Assembly: GCA_025093555.1 (NCBI GenBank)
Contig: JAIWNF010000074.1
Span: forward strand, 124,001 to 188,000
Source of the DNA: Circinella umbellata
Taxonomy: Eukaryota > Mucoromycota > Mucoromycetes > Mucorales > Lichtheimiaceae
DNA: 64,000 nt
Direction: 5' to 3'
Translations under genes and position numbers: made by a program
Part shown: positions 29,121-41,400 of the stretch, piece after piece
Position numbering within the stretch: position 1 is the first letter of the stretch
How the letters are laid out: every line of letters begins with the position of its first letter
Notes under the pieces: model-generated
The model's database searches: none
What the model saw: only the letters and a program-made list of their open reading frames with translations
Told to the model about the DNA's origin: nothing

Positions 29121-30773
29121 ATGGACCTTACACGTTCGACTTCTAATCCAAATGATGCACCAGGCTTTTTATATGCTGGATTTAACCAAGAATATGGTTG
29201 TTTTGCTACTGGTTTAAATACTGGATTTCGTGTCTATAATTGTGATCCGCTCATTGAACAAGCACGTTCAGGTAACAAGCATTTTTTTATAAAATCCAAG
29301 TAAAATGTAAAGGGAGAAAAAAAAGTTATACTAATAAAATTAGTTCTCTTTTCTTTTTTTGTTGGAATGGAATCACATTATTTTGTAATAAATAAAAAAA
29401 AAAGAATCTAGTGAAGGAGGTATAGCACTTGTTGAAATGCTTTACCGTACAAACTATCTTGCTTTTGTGGGAGGGGGCAGAAATCCAAGATTTCCCCCAA
29501 ATAAGGTTATCATTCATGATAGTATCAAGAGCAAAGCTGTTTTAGAGCTTGAATATAAAAGTGATGTCAAAAATGTCAAACTGCGGCGAGACAGGCAAGT
29601 TTTTTCTTTATACAGCTTTTTTTTTTCACTTCTGTTGTTATCTAATACTCTATACTGAGAGCAAGAGCGAAAAACTTACAAAAAAACAAATCAACAATTA
29701 AAGAAAAGATTGACGGTCGTATTAGCCAACAAGGTGTTTATTTATGAATTTGGTATCAATCCCAAGTTATTATATACATTTGAGACATGTGACAATGAAA
29801 GAGGACTTGCAGCTGTATCGGCATCACAAGATCATGCAGTTTTGATTATACCTGGACGACAAAAAGGGCACTTGCAAATTGTGGATTTAGATTCATTGGG
29901 GTATTATTGGTCTGCAGTACCTCAACGATATTCAGAAAGTTCAGTAAATTCTAATTTAAACACACCTACTACAACGATAGAGCATGATCTATCATCACCA
30001 AGAACATCATCATCATCATCATCTACAGGTCGAGCTACACCCACAGCCAATATCAGTATTATTGCGGCTCATTCTGGTAAATTAAGTTGTGTTGCACTTA
30101 ATCATGATGGCACAAAGTGTGCTACAGCAAGTGATAAAGGAACACTTGTACGTGTATTCAATACTGCAACAGGCACTTTATTGAACGAGTTACGACGAGG
30201 CATGGATAGAGCAGAAATCTATTCTATAGCATTTAATCACGATTCAACGCGACTTTGCGTGTCATCGGATAAAGGCACAATACATGTATTCAATCTTGAC
30301 CCCTCTGTCGTTACTACAACTGATCAAAAGCCACTACCACGAGGACCAACTTATGGTGAAGTTGTTGTTTATCCAACTGTACCCTCTGTAAAAGGAACTG
30401 GATTGACGCAAAATGGAAATCGAGGCAGTAGTTTCAGTTTTATGAAAGATTTACTTCCCAAGTATTTCAGTAGTGAATGGAGTTTTGCGCATGCGAAAAT
30501 TGTGACAGAAAATCGATGTATTGCAGCCTTTGGAGAAGAAAAAAATACAATCATAGGTAAAAAAAAAAGACTGAACATAGTTTATGGATAAAAAAGATAG
30601 TCTTTTTATTATTTTTATCATTTTGTTTAAAGAGAGGAAGAAAATTAACAGTCTTAAACTGTTTGTTTATAGCAATATGTGCGGATGGAAGTTGGTATCG
30701 TTTTTTATTTGATCCACGAAAAGGTGGTGAATGCACTCGTGATTCGTTCGAAAGATTTTTAAAAAATGAATAA
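29121..30773 (+). CDS. PROPPIN beta-propeller protein, WIPI3/WDR45B (Hsv2-like)
   Basis: Four exons: 29121-29271, 29405-29594, 29709-30556, 30673-30773; 429 aa. Start [16 protein letters not shown]. It follows animal WDR45B blade by blade: [44 protein letters not shown], the lipid-binding LRRG motif (residues 275-278), FLPKYFSS-like [12 protein letters not shown], and the final [19 protein letters not shown] rather than FRRG places it with WIPI3/4 and yeast Hsv2 rather than Atg18 itself. By family it binds PI3P and PI(3,5)P2 on autophagic or endosomal membranes. A Ser/Thr-rich insert (about residues 190-220) interrupts a blade loop. The second intron (29595-29708) needs a GC donor (GCAAGT) to keep frame. 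Confidence 0.92.
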
Positions 30774-30943
30774 CCTATTTAATATATATTCCTATTTTAA
30801 TACCATTACTCGTTAAACTCTTATATTATCTATCCATATATGCTCCACCGGCAATGTTTCATAATATATATATATGTCTTGTTATGTATATATAGTATAC
30901 CTTTATATAAAAACATTAATTATATTTTTCTAAGCACTATGTA

Positions 30944-31289
30944 CAGTCAACCGTCGCGTTTTTCACATTTAAGCTTTCCTTATTATTTTGTTGCAGAACC
31001 GAAGACGCACAACAAGCGAGAGTTGATACGTATAAGTACTTACGCTTTGCTGATATTTCGGTATTTCCCTATTTGGATAATGATTTATAAATATAATATA
31101 CATGACTATCAAATTAGAGTATAGTTTACTTTCGATAATCACAACCCCCCCCCCCAACAAAAAAAATCCTTGATGCAAGTTGCAAGTTGCAAATTGCGAT
31201 TCCATTAAGTATTTTTAACACCTCCAAAAACAAAGGGTACATAACTGAGAGATTTGCAAAAGTAGAGGTGCAAAAACGGGGGTTGACTG
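30944..31289. mobile_element. Probable Tc1/mariner-pogo type MITE (346 bp)
   Basis: The left end reads CAGTCAACCGTCGCGTTTTTC and the right end, reverse-complemented, CAGTCAACCCCCGTTTTTGC. Both sit beside a TA dinucleotide, the classic target of Tc1/mariner elements. The first 9 bases after TA are identical, with a further matching CGTTTTT block after a short mismatch. There is no coding capacity, so it would be a non-autonomous element. It starts about 170 bp after the PROPPIN stop. Confidence 0.6.
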
Positions 31290-33199
31290 TATCATTGTAG
31301 CAATGATACCATTAATTATATATATTATTATACAAACATATTCTATCAGTAAGCCATACGTACGTAGCATCAAAAATCAATATATAAATGTATAATATAT
31401 TTATATATTTATATATATATATATATATCAATAAGTATAGTTAATATAAACACAATTTTCAAATGGTGATATCTATATTATAATGGAAAAGATAAAATGG
31501 ATGAATAACTGTATAGATGGATAGATAGATGAGTACCTTAATTGATTAATTAGACCGACATAACCCATGCCATAGAATAGAAAAAACATTATTATTAAGG
31601 ATACGGATATAACACAAAAAGCCTCTCTTGTCTGTTTTTATTTTCTACTTTTTGTCAGAATACGTACGTAACCAGCTATTATTGTCACCCCAAAAATATG
31701 ATTTTTTCTTTCTGAATAAAAGACTGGTAAATATGCCACCTCGATTTTTTTTGTTAATTTTATTTTTAGTTTTGTAGAGGAAAAAACCAGGAAATAAAAA
31801 AAGAAATGGTATGTATGATTTGAGAGAAGAGATAGAGAAGAAGATTTAGGATTAACTGATAATATGTATGATATACCATTATCTGGAACACATTTTTGGA
31901 TTATCATAGCAACCAAAAATGTTTTATTACCAAGTAGAAGAACTACCGGTAACAAACAATTTAAAATTGATAGTAGTGTACAAGAAATGAGTTGAAAGAA
32001 CACAAGACCAGAGAATTACTGTTATTATAAAATTATTTGGATGAATTAAAGAAGACATATTAAGTAAAGTGAAGATTTATGGCATTGTCCACAATGTAAA
32101 AGGTGTCAGCAAGGACCCAATAAACCTGGCTTGTAAAAAATTCCTAAAATTTGTTGATTCTTATTACGTAAACGATCCAATCATACAAGAATGTGGTTAA
32201 CAAGACAAAGCTGATACATGGTCGGTTTTCTATTAAAAAAATTTTATTTTTTTGAATCTGTACTTGATATTGAAAATTCAGAAGTATCTCTACTAAATAT
32301 TTCTTTGTGATCTGTGCCATATGGATAATTAATTTGGTAATATCGATGATGAGTATAAACGCTAATTCGTTTACGTATTGGTTTTAATTGCCAGATACTT
32401 TATGCACAGAATACTGTAGGTATGATCATTAATATATCACACCTATACTTATCGTTGCTATCACTACTATCACCCCTACTATTAATAACTGAAATCATCA
32501 TAATAATGATAAAGTACATAATAAAAATCAAAATAGTGTAGTTTTGTATTTATTAAGTGTGTGTTATATTACCATAGACATCGTCTATTGTGACTTTCTC
32601 AACAATCAAGTGATTTTTTTGTTTAGACATGTTGGGACTCTGTTTATTACTTGCTGCATAAGTGTAAATGCTCTAATAAATAAAAGTGTGTTTCGATGTT
32701 GACTCATACCTTGCAAAGAAGATAAAGCAAAAAGAGATTTTTCGTGCATCAACAACATCCTACCTTGGATTGGAACCTAATAGGAAAAGAATAAATATGC
32801 ATAATACGTACCGTTTGTGAAATACATATCGAGTACGTACACTTTCAAATTAACTGCATTATCGACCATTTTGCAGCAGCATTAGTAGTATTCGTAAGTC
32901 GTCTCCTAGTGATGCACTCTATGATTTTTGAGACAAATGTTCTTTTACAAGTGTAAATTCCACGACAAAACAAAAACTGGTGAACATAAAGTTAAGAACA
33001 TTTACTGTGTTCAAAATGGATATACACCTCTTTCAATTAATTAAAACTGTACAAGAGGAAATAAACTCTTTACCTCTAATAAAGTAAAGTTTTCAATGTA
33101 CCTCTTAATAAAATTTTATTGTAAAGTTGTAAAAAAAATTCTTTTGTGACATACATATAAAGCGTTCTTTGTTTTTTTTATACAATTACTCTTCTGCCA

Positions 33200-33810
33200 C
33201 AGTATTATACTCGCCAAAGAGTTGGTTCCTCTCGAAGAGAAATACTCTTGCGCGCAATTGAGGCAGGATTTACTATCTTTGTTAATAATGACAGTGAATA
33301 CAAGAACATAATCACGGTACAATATCAGGATAAGTATACTGGTAATGAGCCTGACAGCAGAATAGATACAACATTTGAGGTTATGGAAACAGAAGAGGTT
33401 TCACTTGTGGCCCCAACCCCTTTCTGGTGAAGTCATCGTGGAGAAGTTTAAGCATAAAGATACATTGAGTTAGCAACAACAATTAAAATAATCATGTAAA
33501 TATACATTTGTACGCAGATTCCTGAGGAGCTAATAAAAATCAAAGTAAAAAAAGGGCATCTGTTGCTGCTTTTAATCAATTTGCAACAATGTTTCAAAAC
33601 GAAACAAACGAGTTGAAAAGCTGGAACAACACAACTGGTCCTTTAAATCTTCAGTCTCGTTATGTACCTATCAAATTATTACATTTCATAAATAATAATA
33701 TAAATATGTCAGATGGGAACAGTCCTTCGTTTGGTTTTTGTGAGATTTTGTGCAAAAATGGGAGAAAAAAAATAACATTACCAGAAGAAGAAGTAACTAG
33801 CAACAAATGA
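33200..33810 (+). pseudogene. Possible decayed coding sequence, family unknown
   Basis: One frame (about 33200-33430) reads through a sequence including EAGFTIFVNNDSEYKNIITV and ends at a stop after APTPFW. A second stretch (about 33540-33810) includes ASVAAFNQFATMFQNETNEL. Composition is protein-like rather than AT-noise, but stops separate the parts and I recognise no family. It may be a transposon fragment. Confidence 0.25.
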
Positions 33811-35213
33811 AAAGTTGATGTTTACAGGCGAGCAATACAGAAATTCATATTAACCATAGCAGTTTATTATCAATTAAAGACAGTGATTGAACATTTTTCA
33901 GCTCTTACAGAAATCTTATATTACTAGTAACACAAAAAGATATAAGGTATTCCCGGAAGAACGGAGGGGGGAGGTGGCGCCTCGTATTTTTCTCGCTGAC
34001 AGTGTCACAAGCTCAAAAGACAATAATTGGATAATGTAACCCCAATACGTGGCTTTACTGATGATCTTTTCACATGATGTTCATCTTATATATTTTATGA
34101 GTTGGGTAAAAAAAATCACAAACAGTGTTTTATGCATTCAATATAGATTAAAGGCGTTTCCTGGTAAAAAAATCAACTCCGGGATAGGGACAACTGTTTA
34201 TGACCTATAAACTTTCTTTTGACAACCTGTTTATAAGTAATAAAGATTGTCGGTGTATAGCACCGTGAATCATAAAATAACTGATCACATCCGTGCTCAT
34301 GGAAATGCTATTTTTTTATATCCGTTGTTGCTTCGCAACCTTACGATCTCTTTTACCTGTATAAAAACTATAGATCACTCTCTAAAGATAAAAACTATTC
34401 TGTATATAATAAATTGTAATATCAGGCCAATTGGAAGCTTATAGGTAATCACGTTATTTATTTTGTATCATCGCACCTGACAAAGTTGTTTCTCTGTAAC
34501 TTTTTATTCTGATCATCTGCCTATATGATAGATCAGGTCAAAGATTTCTAATAAAGCGAAAGGATGTTTCGAGAGGAAAAGCTAACTAAGAAAATCCAGT
34601 CCCTGCCTTGATTTTTTTTTTTTGTTAACAAAACATTTCCAATCATTCAATTAATTAATCCCTTTTCAGTACCAGCCACAAAAATCCCGCTACCATTTAA
34701 AGAACCCTGCGCACAAAGAAAAGGGAAAAGAGGGGTTAGGAGTGTTGGTTTGAAAATTTTTATATGTAGCAATGAGTGTGTGGATAATACTACACTGTTT
34801 CGCTTTAAATATCTAGCAAATGGATCGTGGTGAATATTTGTTAAGGACAGGCGAAAGAAAAAAGAATAGCTAATAGTAATTTTATCCGGTAATAAATAAA
34901 TTTCGATTTCGGAGTTGAATAAATTCGTTTGGGACACCCAAAGTTTGGTGCTGTTTAAACCTACTTTTTTGCTCTCTTCTTCAGAACACTCCTTTTTATT
35001 TTTTTTGTCACTTTTTTTTTTCTATTTTATTTTTTATTTTTACTTTTCAGAGACGTTGTAGGCAGGCACCTCCTAATATCTCAACAACCCCCTTTATATA
35101 TATATATATATCATTTTATTATATCTTCTCTTGAATATACTAGATATTACATCGAACAAAATACGGAACCTTTTTTTTTTATAAAAAAGCCTTAATAGAT
35201 TATATAATACAAA

Positions 35214-36775
35214 ATGACTAGTGAAATACTACACACGTTAGGGGCTTATGTCAAGCATTATGCAGTTGATTTGGCACCGGGGAACGAAACCGATTTTTCA
35301 GACTCTTTGGGTGGAACATGGTTAGAATCTTTATAAAAGAGGACTATATCTAGAAGGAAACAAATAAGTAGAAATACCAATTCGATCTAACACGCAGAAA
35401 ATGGATGGATGGATGTAATCATATCGTATAATATATAGGTATATCTCACCAACGCAACACGCTGTTGAATTTCTGACGCTGGCACCATTGTATATTGGTT
35501 TTGCTGCTTACTTTGGATTTAGAGCATTTAATAAGAGGTATAAATATTTATATTAGTGCGTGTGTGCATGCACATGTGCCATAATCATTCTGGTTTTTTT
35601 AATGTTGTGCCAATGCGTCCTTCCTGTGGATCATACTAAAAGATACTGGTATTCAAAAACTTTATAAATTAGCACATCTGCTTACCGTCTGCTGACATCA
35701 ACCGAGCAATTGCCACCTCGATCCCTCTTGGAAATTTTATGCCTGGTTTTGTTGATTGCCTCTTTAAGTACTACTGTGATACACAAGGCAGTAACGGGTA
35801 CATTAATGTTCCTTATGCAGGTGCGGTATGATCACTTTATTTTTGTTGATATGTTTTTGCGTATCTGTGCTATATAAATTTGTGAAATAAACTTAATTCA
35901 ATGGTCACAAGATTTTACTAATTCTTCTACCCCTTTCATTTTTTTTTATCTTGTCATGAAATTGATATAGCCATGCCATGTCAGTGCTGGACTCTTGATT
36001 CTTGTGATGAGCTGGCCTAGTCACAAGTATCCCATCATTCCTCGAGTCTTGTTTAATATCTATTTGCATACCCTGTGGGGAGCCATCTTGGCTTTGATTT
36101 GGCCCGATCTTCGTGATCATGATATGTTTGGCGAAATTTTCAATTTTTTTATGGGTAAATTATTAAATCGACATTTGGAATGGATGAAAAAGGATATTAA
36201 AGCGGAAAGAAGCGGTTAGATTGGATTATGGGGATAATAAGAATATCACAAAAATATTTATACGGATCATTTTAAATTAGAACATATCTTGGTGTTAGCA
36301 TTGCCATTCTACATGGTATTAACTCGTCGATATGTGGTGATTCCCCTATCGCTTGATATGGCATTATTCAGTTTTTTCTTATATGCCGCGTACCACAGCC
36401 CAGTTTTGCATGTTTCTTCTCTTTTATCGGGTTTCAATCTTAATTATGCTTTAGTCCCCCCCGCATGTAAGTGATTATATATCTTTATATGAGTATTATG
36501 TTCGTTGGATATGGAGAAGGAGGATGGGGGTATCAGAGAGACCAATTAGAAGAAGGAGGAAAGAAATAAACAAGGTATGTTAAACAACTAAGTTGATATA
36601 TTTTTGTTTTTTAACAGTAACATTTTTAATCGCATCCGGGCCTTGGTATCGAGGTATCATGTATATGAGCGCATTACTTTTAATGTTTATCACAAGATAT
36701 GGTTTAGTAGAAAACTTTTTATTATTAGTTCAAGGCATCCAGATCATGATTCAAAAAAAGAAAAAATCAGCATAA
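35214..36775 (+). CDS. TMEM164-like multi-pass membrane protein
   Basis: Six exons: 35214-35320, 35439-35537, 35673-35820, 35971-36154, 36281-36466, 36618-36775; 293 aa. Several hydrophobic helices are clear (for example LTLAPLYIGFAAYFGF, LLEILCLVLLIASL, VLALPFYMVL). The conserved order PCHVSAG (Cys120), EHILVLALPFYMV (His181), AYHSPVLH, FNLNYALVPPA and SGPWYRG matches animal TMEM164, in which a Cys/His pair has been reported as needed for acyltransferase action on ether phospholipids. The first donor is a weak GTTAGA. The C-terminus is basic (IQKKKKSA), suggesting an ER-membrane protein with a lysine tail. The family call is from memory of conserved phrases; lipid acyltransfer is inference. 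Confidence 0.68.
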
Positions 36776-37354
36776 AAAAAACTGTAATTTTCTTTTTCTT
36801 TTGTGCTTTTTTTGCCACCTTTTTTTTGTATTACCATAGATCATCATCATTACTTCCCCCTTGTTCTTCTCTCTTAGCTCCTCAACTTTTAAAACCTGTT
36901 CCTTTTGAGTTGGGTTAATCTTCTCCTATAAAACTTATTCACTTACATGTTATTTTTTTTTCTTTTCTTTTGACCTCTCGACCTGCAATTTTTCTTTCTT
37001 TTACTTCATGTTACCCATAACACTAAAAGCTTTTTTCTTTTTTGCTCCTCATCCCCTTTTTTCTGTAGAAGGAAGGGAGTACGAAAAAATTATAATAAAA
37101 GAGTAAAGTAGAAAGTCTGCTTTTACATAACTCCTCTTTTTTTATAGGAAGAGAAAATAAAATATGATGGCTTTTACTCAGTTATAATTGGTCCTTCCAT
37201 TCTTTTTTATTTAATTCTCTTTCACTTTTCATTATTATTACTTATATTATTACATACTCTTTATTTTCTAAGTCGATCTCCTTGTTGTCATTGCCTAGTA
37301 CTTCCCTTTACTGACCCAGTTGTATTTTGGTTACTATTACCTTTGATATTTATT
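36776..37354. other. Intergenic region
   Basis: T-rich low-complexity DNA and CT-rich stretches upstream of the next gene. No gene seen. Confidence 0.5.
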
Positions 37355-38299
37355 ATGAGTCCACATGATCATCTATCATCTTTTGATGCTTCATTTATTG
37401 ACTCGTTTTCAGAAGATTTAATCCGTCAATTTGATTATAAAACAGAAGCTATTCGTAACGCTCTTAACGAAGAAGATATTTTTTCATCACCATTACCACA
37501 ATCTAAGCAAGAGCAATATAAGGATCACATGGCAACAGTAAAAACCTTAATAACGGATGAAGCACATAATGATACTAGTATAGAATCGACCTCATCATCT
37601 CGTTCATCCTTGAAACAAACATTAGAGTCTGCTTCTGAAGAGAAGGAACCAGACGAGCAAAAAGAGCAGCAAAAGCAAGAAGAGGAAGAGCAACAAGAGG
37701 CAGTCGTATCAAAAAACGAAACATCACAAGTTCAGCAGTCAAATAATTTAGACATAGCTAGAGCAAAAGTTGAAAAGGACCATGAAGAGAAACAGGGATC
37801 CAAAGAATTAAAGTTGGATGATACAGTGCCTGAGCAACAACGAGAACTACGATCTAGTCGTTCTCGATTCTTTCGTTCACCTAAAAAGATGAAAAGTTTG
37901 AGCCGATTGTTTACAACAGCCAAGGAACAGGAGCAAAATCAACAACATCAGCGAGTGCAAACATCACCAGAAGAATCATCACCACTACCCAAAATTTCAC
38001 CGTGGAGTGCTACCACATCTTCCAGTTTAACTCAAAACTCTTCTCCTAGTAGTACGATTTTTGGTAATATCTGTCAATATCCTCCTAAACCATTACAATA
38101 TTCTACAGACATTAGTCCACCTGCTGATAATAACGGATGTAACAGTACAGAGAAATATGCACTAGAATCAAGGCACTCATGTACTCTCAAGCCTGTTACC
38201 CCTGAACCATCAGAACCAAGAAGATCTTCGGCTCCCGCGCTACCCCCTCGTTCGAACAGTAAACATCATCGTATATTTACTTTCTTTCGGTCTAAATAA
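37355..38299 (+). CDS. Unknown Ser/Glu/Gln-rich protein, 314 aa
   Basis: A single uninterrupted frame beginning MSPHDHLSSFDASFIDSFSE. The N-terminal third is acidic and may be folded; the middle is a Glu/Lys/Gln-rich stretch (EEKEPDEQKEQQKQEEEEQQ), likely helical. Next comes a basic patch RSRFFRSPKKMKSLSRLF, then a Ser/Pro-rich tail with a proline-rich candidate SH3 ligand (APALPPRS) and a basic-aromatic end (HHRIFTFFRSK). Basic-aromatic patches of this kind often touch membranes, which is speculation here. No family recognised. Upstream in-frame sequence continues without an ATG for four codons, so the first ATG is used. Confidence 0.6.
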   Translation: MSPHDHLSSFDASFIDSFSEDLIRQFDYKTEAIRNALNEEDIFSSPLPQSKQEQYKDHMATVKTLITDEAHNDTSIESTSSSRSSLKQTLESASEEKEPDEQKEQQKQEEEEQQEAVVSKNETSQVQQSNNLDIARAKVEKDHEEKQGSKELKLDDTVPEQQRELRSSRSRFFRSPKKMKSLSRLFTTAKEQEQNQQHQRVQTSPEESSPLPKISPWSATTSSSLTQNSSPSSTIFGNICQYPPKPLQYSTDISPPADNNGCNSTEKYALESRHSCTLKPVTPEPSEPRRSSAPALPPRSNSKHHRIFTFFRSK

Positions 38300-38468
38300 T
38301 CTTGTTTTTTTCTTTCTTTAACTTGCTACTACTACTATCACCATTTACTACCATTATTATTATTATTATTAGTATAATAACTGCCATCATTTTTTTCTTT
38401 TCATAATTTCTCTATTTTTATTAGTATTATTTATTATTTATTATTTGTTTTTTCTTTTTTATTTTATT

Positions 38469-41400
38469 TTATTGACTTTTACCCCAAACTTCCCACAGTT
38501 TCTCACTAAGGGACTGGCCCCACCGCCGTCTACCAATACTATCTTTTGTCATTTTTTTTGCCAATCCTTTTGCTTCCTCTTCAGACTTGAATTTATAGGC
38601 TTGAAGTAGTTGACTAGGTGTCGGGTATATTTTCATCAATGAAGATGCTTTTTCGGCACTTACACCACGAATAGCCATTAACATCCGTAAATAAAGATCT
38701 TTTAGTGTAAGCGTATCGGACTTACTATTAAGCCCGCTATATATTGAATATGTGATGAGATGATTTTTTCCATATCGTTTCTTTTTTTCCAGATAGTCCG
38801 TTCGACTGATGAGATGGTCAGGTATCCTATAGAGTGTGGCATTCTGTATACATAATAGCAGTATCATTATTATATACAACAATACAGTTTGCATAAATTA
38901 ACATTATTATTTTTAGTTTACACGTGTATATGACTGAAAGGGGTTGGGGAGCAGAAAAGGTCGTCGAAGGAAGAAGGTATAAAAACACAAGGGGTAAAAT
39001 AATCAAATATATCAAGATGACTATATTTTGAAGTAGGAGAATAAGAAGGAGTAAAACGTACATGATAAATTTGTTGAATCATTTTGGTCAAAGTTACAAG
39101 ATAGTCAATTGTATCATTGATAGTTGCTGTTCGTTTGAGAAAAAATCCGTCCACTACTTGTGTAGATGACATGGCAGTTTGAATCATTTGTGCTCCATTC
39201 ATCATTACTTCTTCTTTATTGTATTCTTCGATGATATAAAAAACTTTTTCGGCACCTGAATGTCGCAATCGATACTAAATATAAGTTAGATACCCATAGA
39301 AACAAGTATGTTAATATATCTGGCTATTCATTCAACTTATTTTTGCTCCACTTGTCAATTCATTTTCTTTTCTTTTCTTTTTTACCTTTTGTTCGTCAAA
39401 ACGACCGTCCTTTATACTTGAAGCTAAATCATCCATTCGTTTACGCTCTACCACATAATCGAGAAATAATTCGTCGCGAGAACTTTTACTACCCTTCTTT
39501 TGAGCCACCCATAGCATATCACCAAGTTCAAGTGCACGTTTGATAACACGTATTCCTCTCGCTGTCAATTGCTCAACGAAATAATCGCGGTTGGTCCTTA
39601 ACTTGATTTCTCTAGTATCTACTACAAGAGTAATTTCGTAACTATCAGGAAGATATTCTATAAATTCATCCATTTGACTTGTACTAGGCGGTACTGATAA
39701 TTGGCTATCGGGCACACCTTGACTATCAATAAAAGAAGGCGATGATGCTCTTGTATCACATACTACATTAGGTGTAGCTGTTACTGTTTCCGGCCAGAAG
39801 TCATCTTCTCCTTCGTGATTTAATGGAAGTAATGAAGCTTCAGGTAACCCAGGACATATAATTTCACAATCATCTTCAGCCATATATCCCATGTATGTAT
39901 TATCGTTTCCAAGTTCTACATTACGGAGTTTATCGGTTCGAGGATGTGCATATTGTCCGGATGAATATTGTATCTTGTACCATAACTTCTGATCTAGGTT
40001 ACATATATATTATATAGCTGGAATGAGATATCAGACCTCTCCCAAAATTAATCAATTTTGATTCCCCCCCCCTCCTCCTATCTAATATATACCTTGAATG
40101 TCAACAGCTGCCTGTGATATATGTCTTACTGGCTTATTCGAATTGTCAAGATATGTATATTGAAAGGAATTTAAACTTTGACTTCCAAATTCGGAATCGG
40201 GTATTGATATATCGTCGGGATCAGGTAGTGAAGAAAGAAAAGGCTGTGAAAGAGATGCCGGTAAAGGTGAAGGTGGTACTGCTTGAAGTGTTGGTGAATC
40301 GAGAGCGATAACATCGTTGTCATCATCAAAATCTACTGGTTGATAACTACTCAAATGTAGAGAATTTGTTTCTTGATCTGGAGGAGGTGGTTGAAACCTT
40401 GAAAATGTCTCATTATCCATCACATTGGATGGACCATAAAACTCAGTTTCTTCATCATCTACTAGACTGATTTGGGTTGATGTATCACGTTGTTGTGGTT
40501 GCGAAAAACTTGCTATTCCAGTTTGGAATTTGGCTGGATCGGTAACATACATGGTTAAGTCGACTGGCTCTTCATCATTGTCATCTTCATAAACTTTTTT
40601 TCGTTTATTTTGACGATTGATAAGACTGGTGCTCTGTAGTGATACCAGTGCTTCTGAAGATAACCCTTGCTGTTGTCGTTGTTGTCGTTGGGAAGAGCTG
40701 GTATTATTATTCATATTATTGTTAGTGGTAGTATTTGTCGCTGCTCGATATTTCTCAGGGTCCGTGACATATAAACTCAGATCCACTTCTTCTTCTTCTC
40801 CTCCCATATCAGTAGTACGATCATCATCATATCCTAGATTCCACACATTTCGAAAGTTGATGTTATCCGTGACCCCTTGTGAACTGGATTCTGGACCTCG
40901 TTGTTGTGAAGAATTGTTATTATTATACCCTTGATTCCATGAATTTTGAAAACTGCCATTACCTATGTTTTGTTTTCTTTCTATTGCTGAACGTAGTTCC
41001 TGTGAAGAAGTATTGATGCTGTTATTATAACTCTGGTTCCATGAATTTTGAAAATTTTGAGATTTCCTGTCTCGCCGTGCTTCAGCTGCTGCAGCTGCAG
41101 TTAAACGTTGTTGTTGTTGCTGAGAAGGATTGTTAGTGTTATTGGCACTGTTTGTCGATGATCGATATTTATCAGGTTCCATGACATATAAGCTTAAATC
41201 CACTTCTTCTTCCCCATTGCTATTTTCGTGGTCATTCCATATATTTTGCTGGTTGAAATAATTCGTATTTCGTGGTGTTGACGATTCTTGTAAAGAGTTG
41301 TTATTGTTGGAGGAGCTGGCGATGTTTGATGAGCGATATTCTTCGGGATTCGTTACATATAAACTTAAATCCACTTCTTCTTCCATATCACTACTAACAT

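Larger units (their letters stand above)
30774..35213. other. 4.4-kb gene-poor region with a MITE and possible coding relics
   Basis: It holds the MITE at 30944-31289, a poly-C run near 31143-31155, TA tracts (31390-31430, 35096-35110) and many TACGTA sites. Open stretches at 33200-33430 and 33540-33810 have near-protein composition but several stops. No intact gene is seen. Confidence 0.5.
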
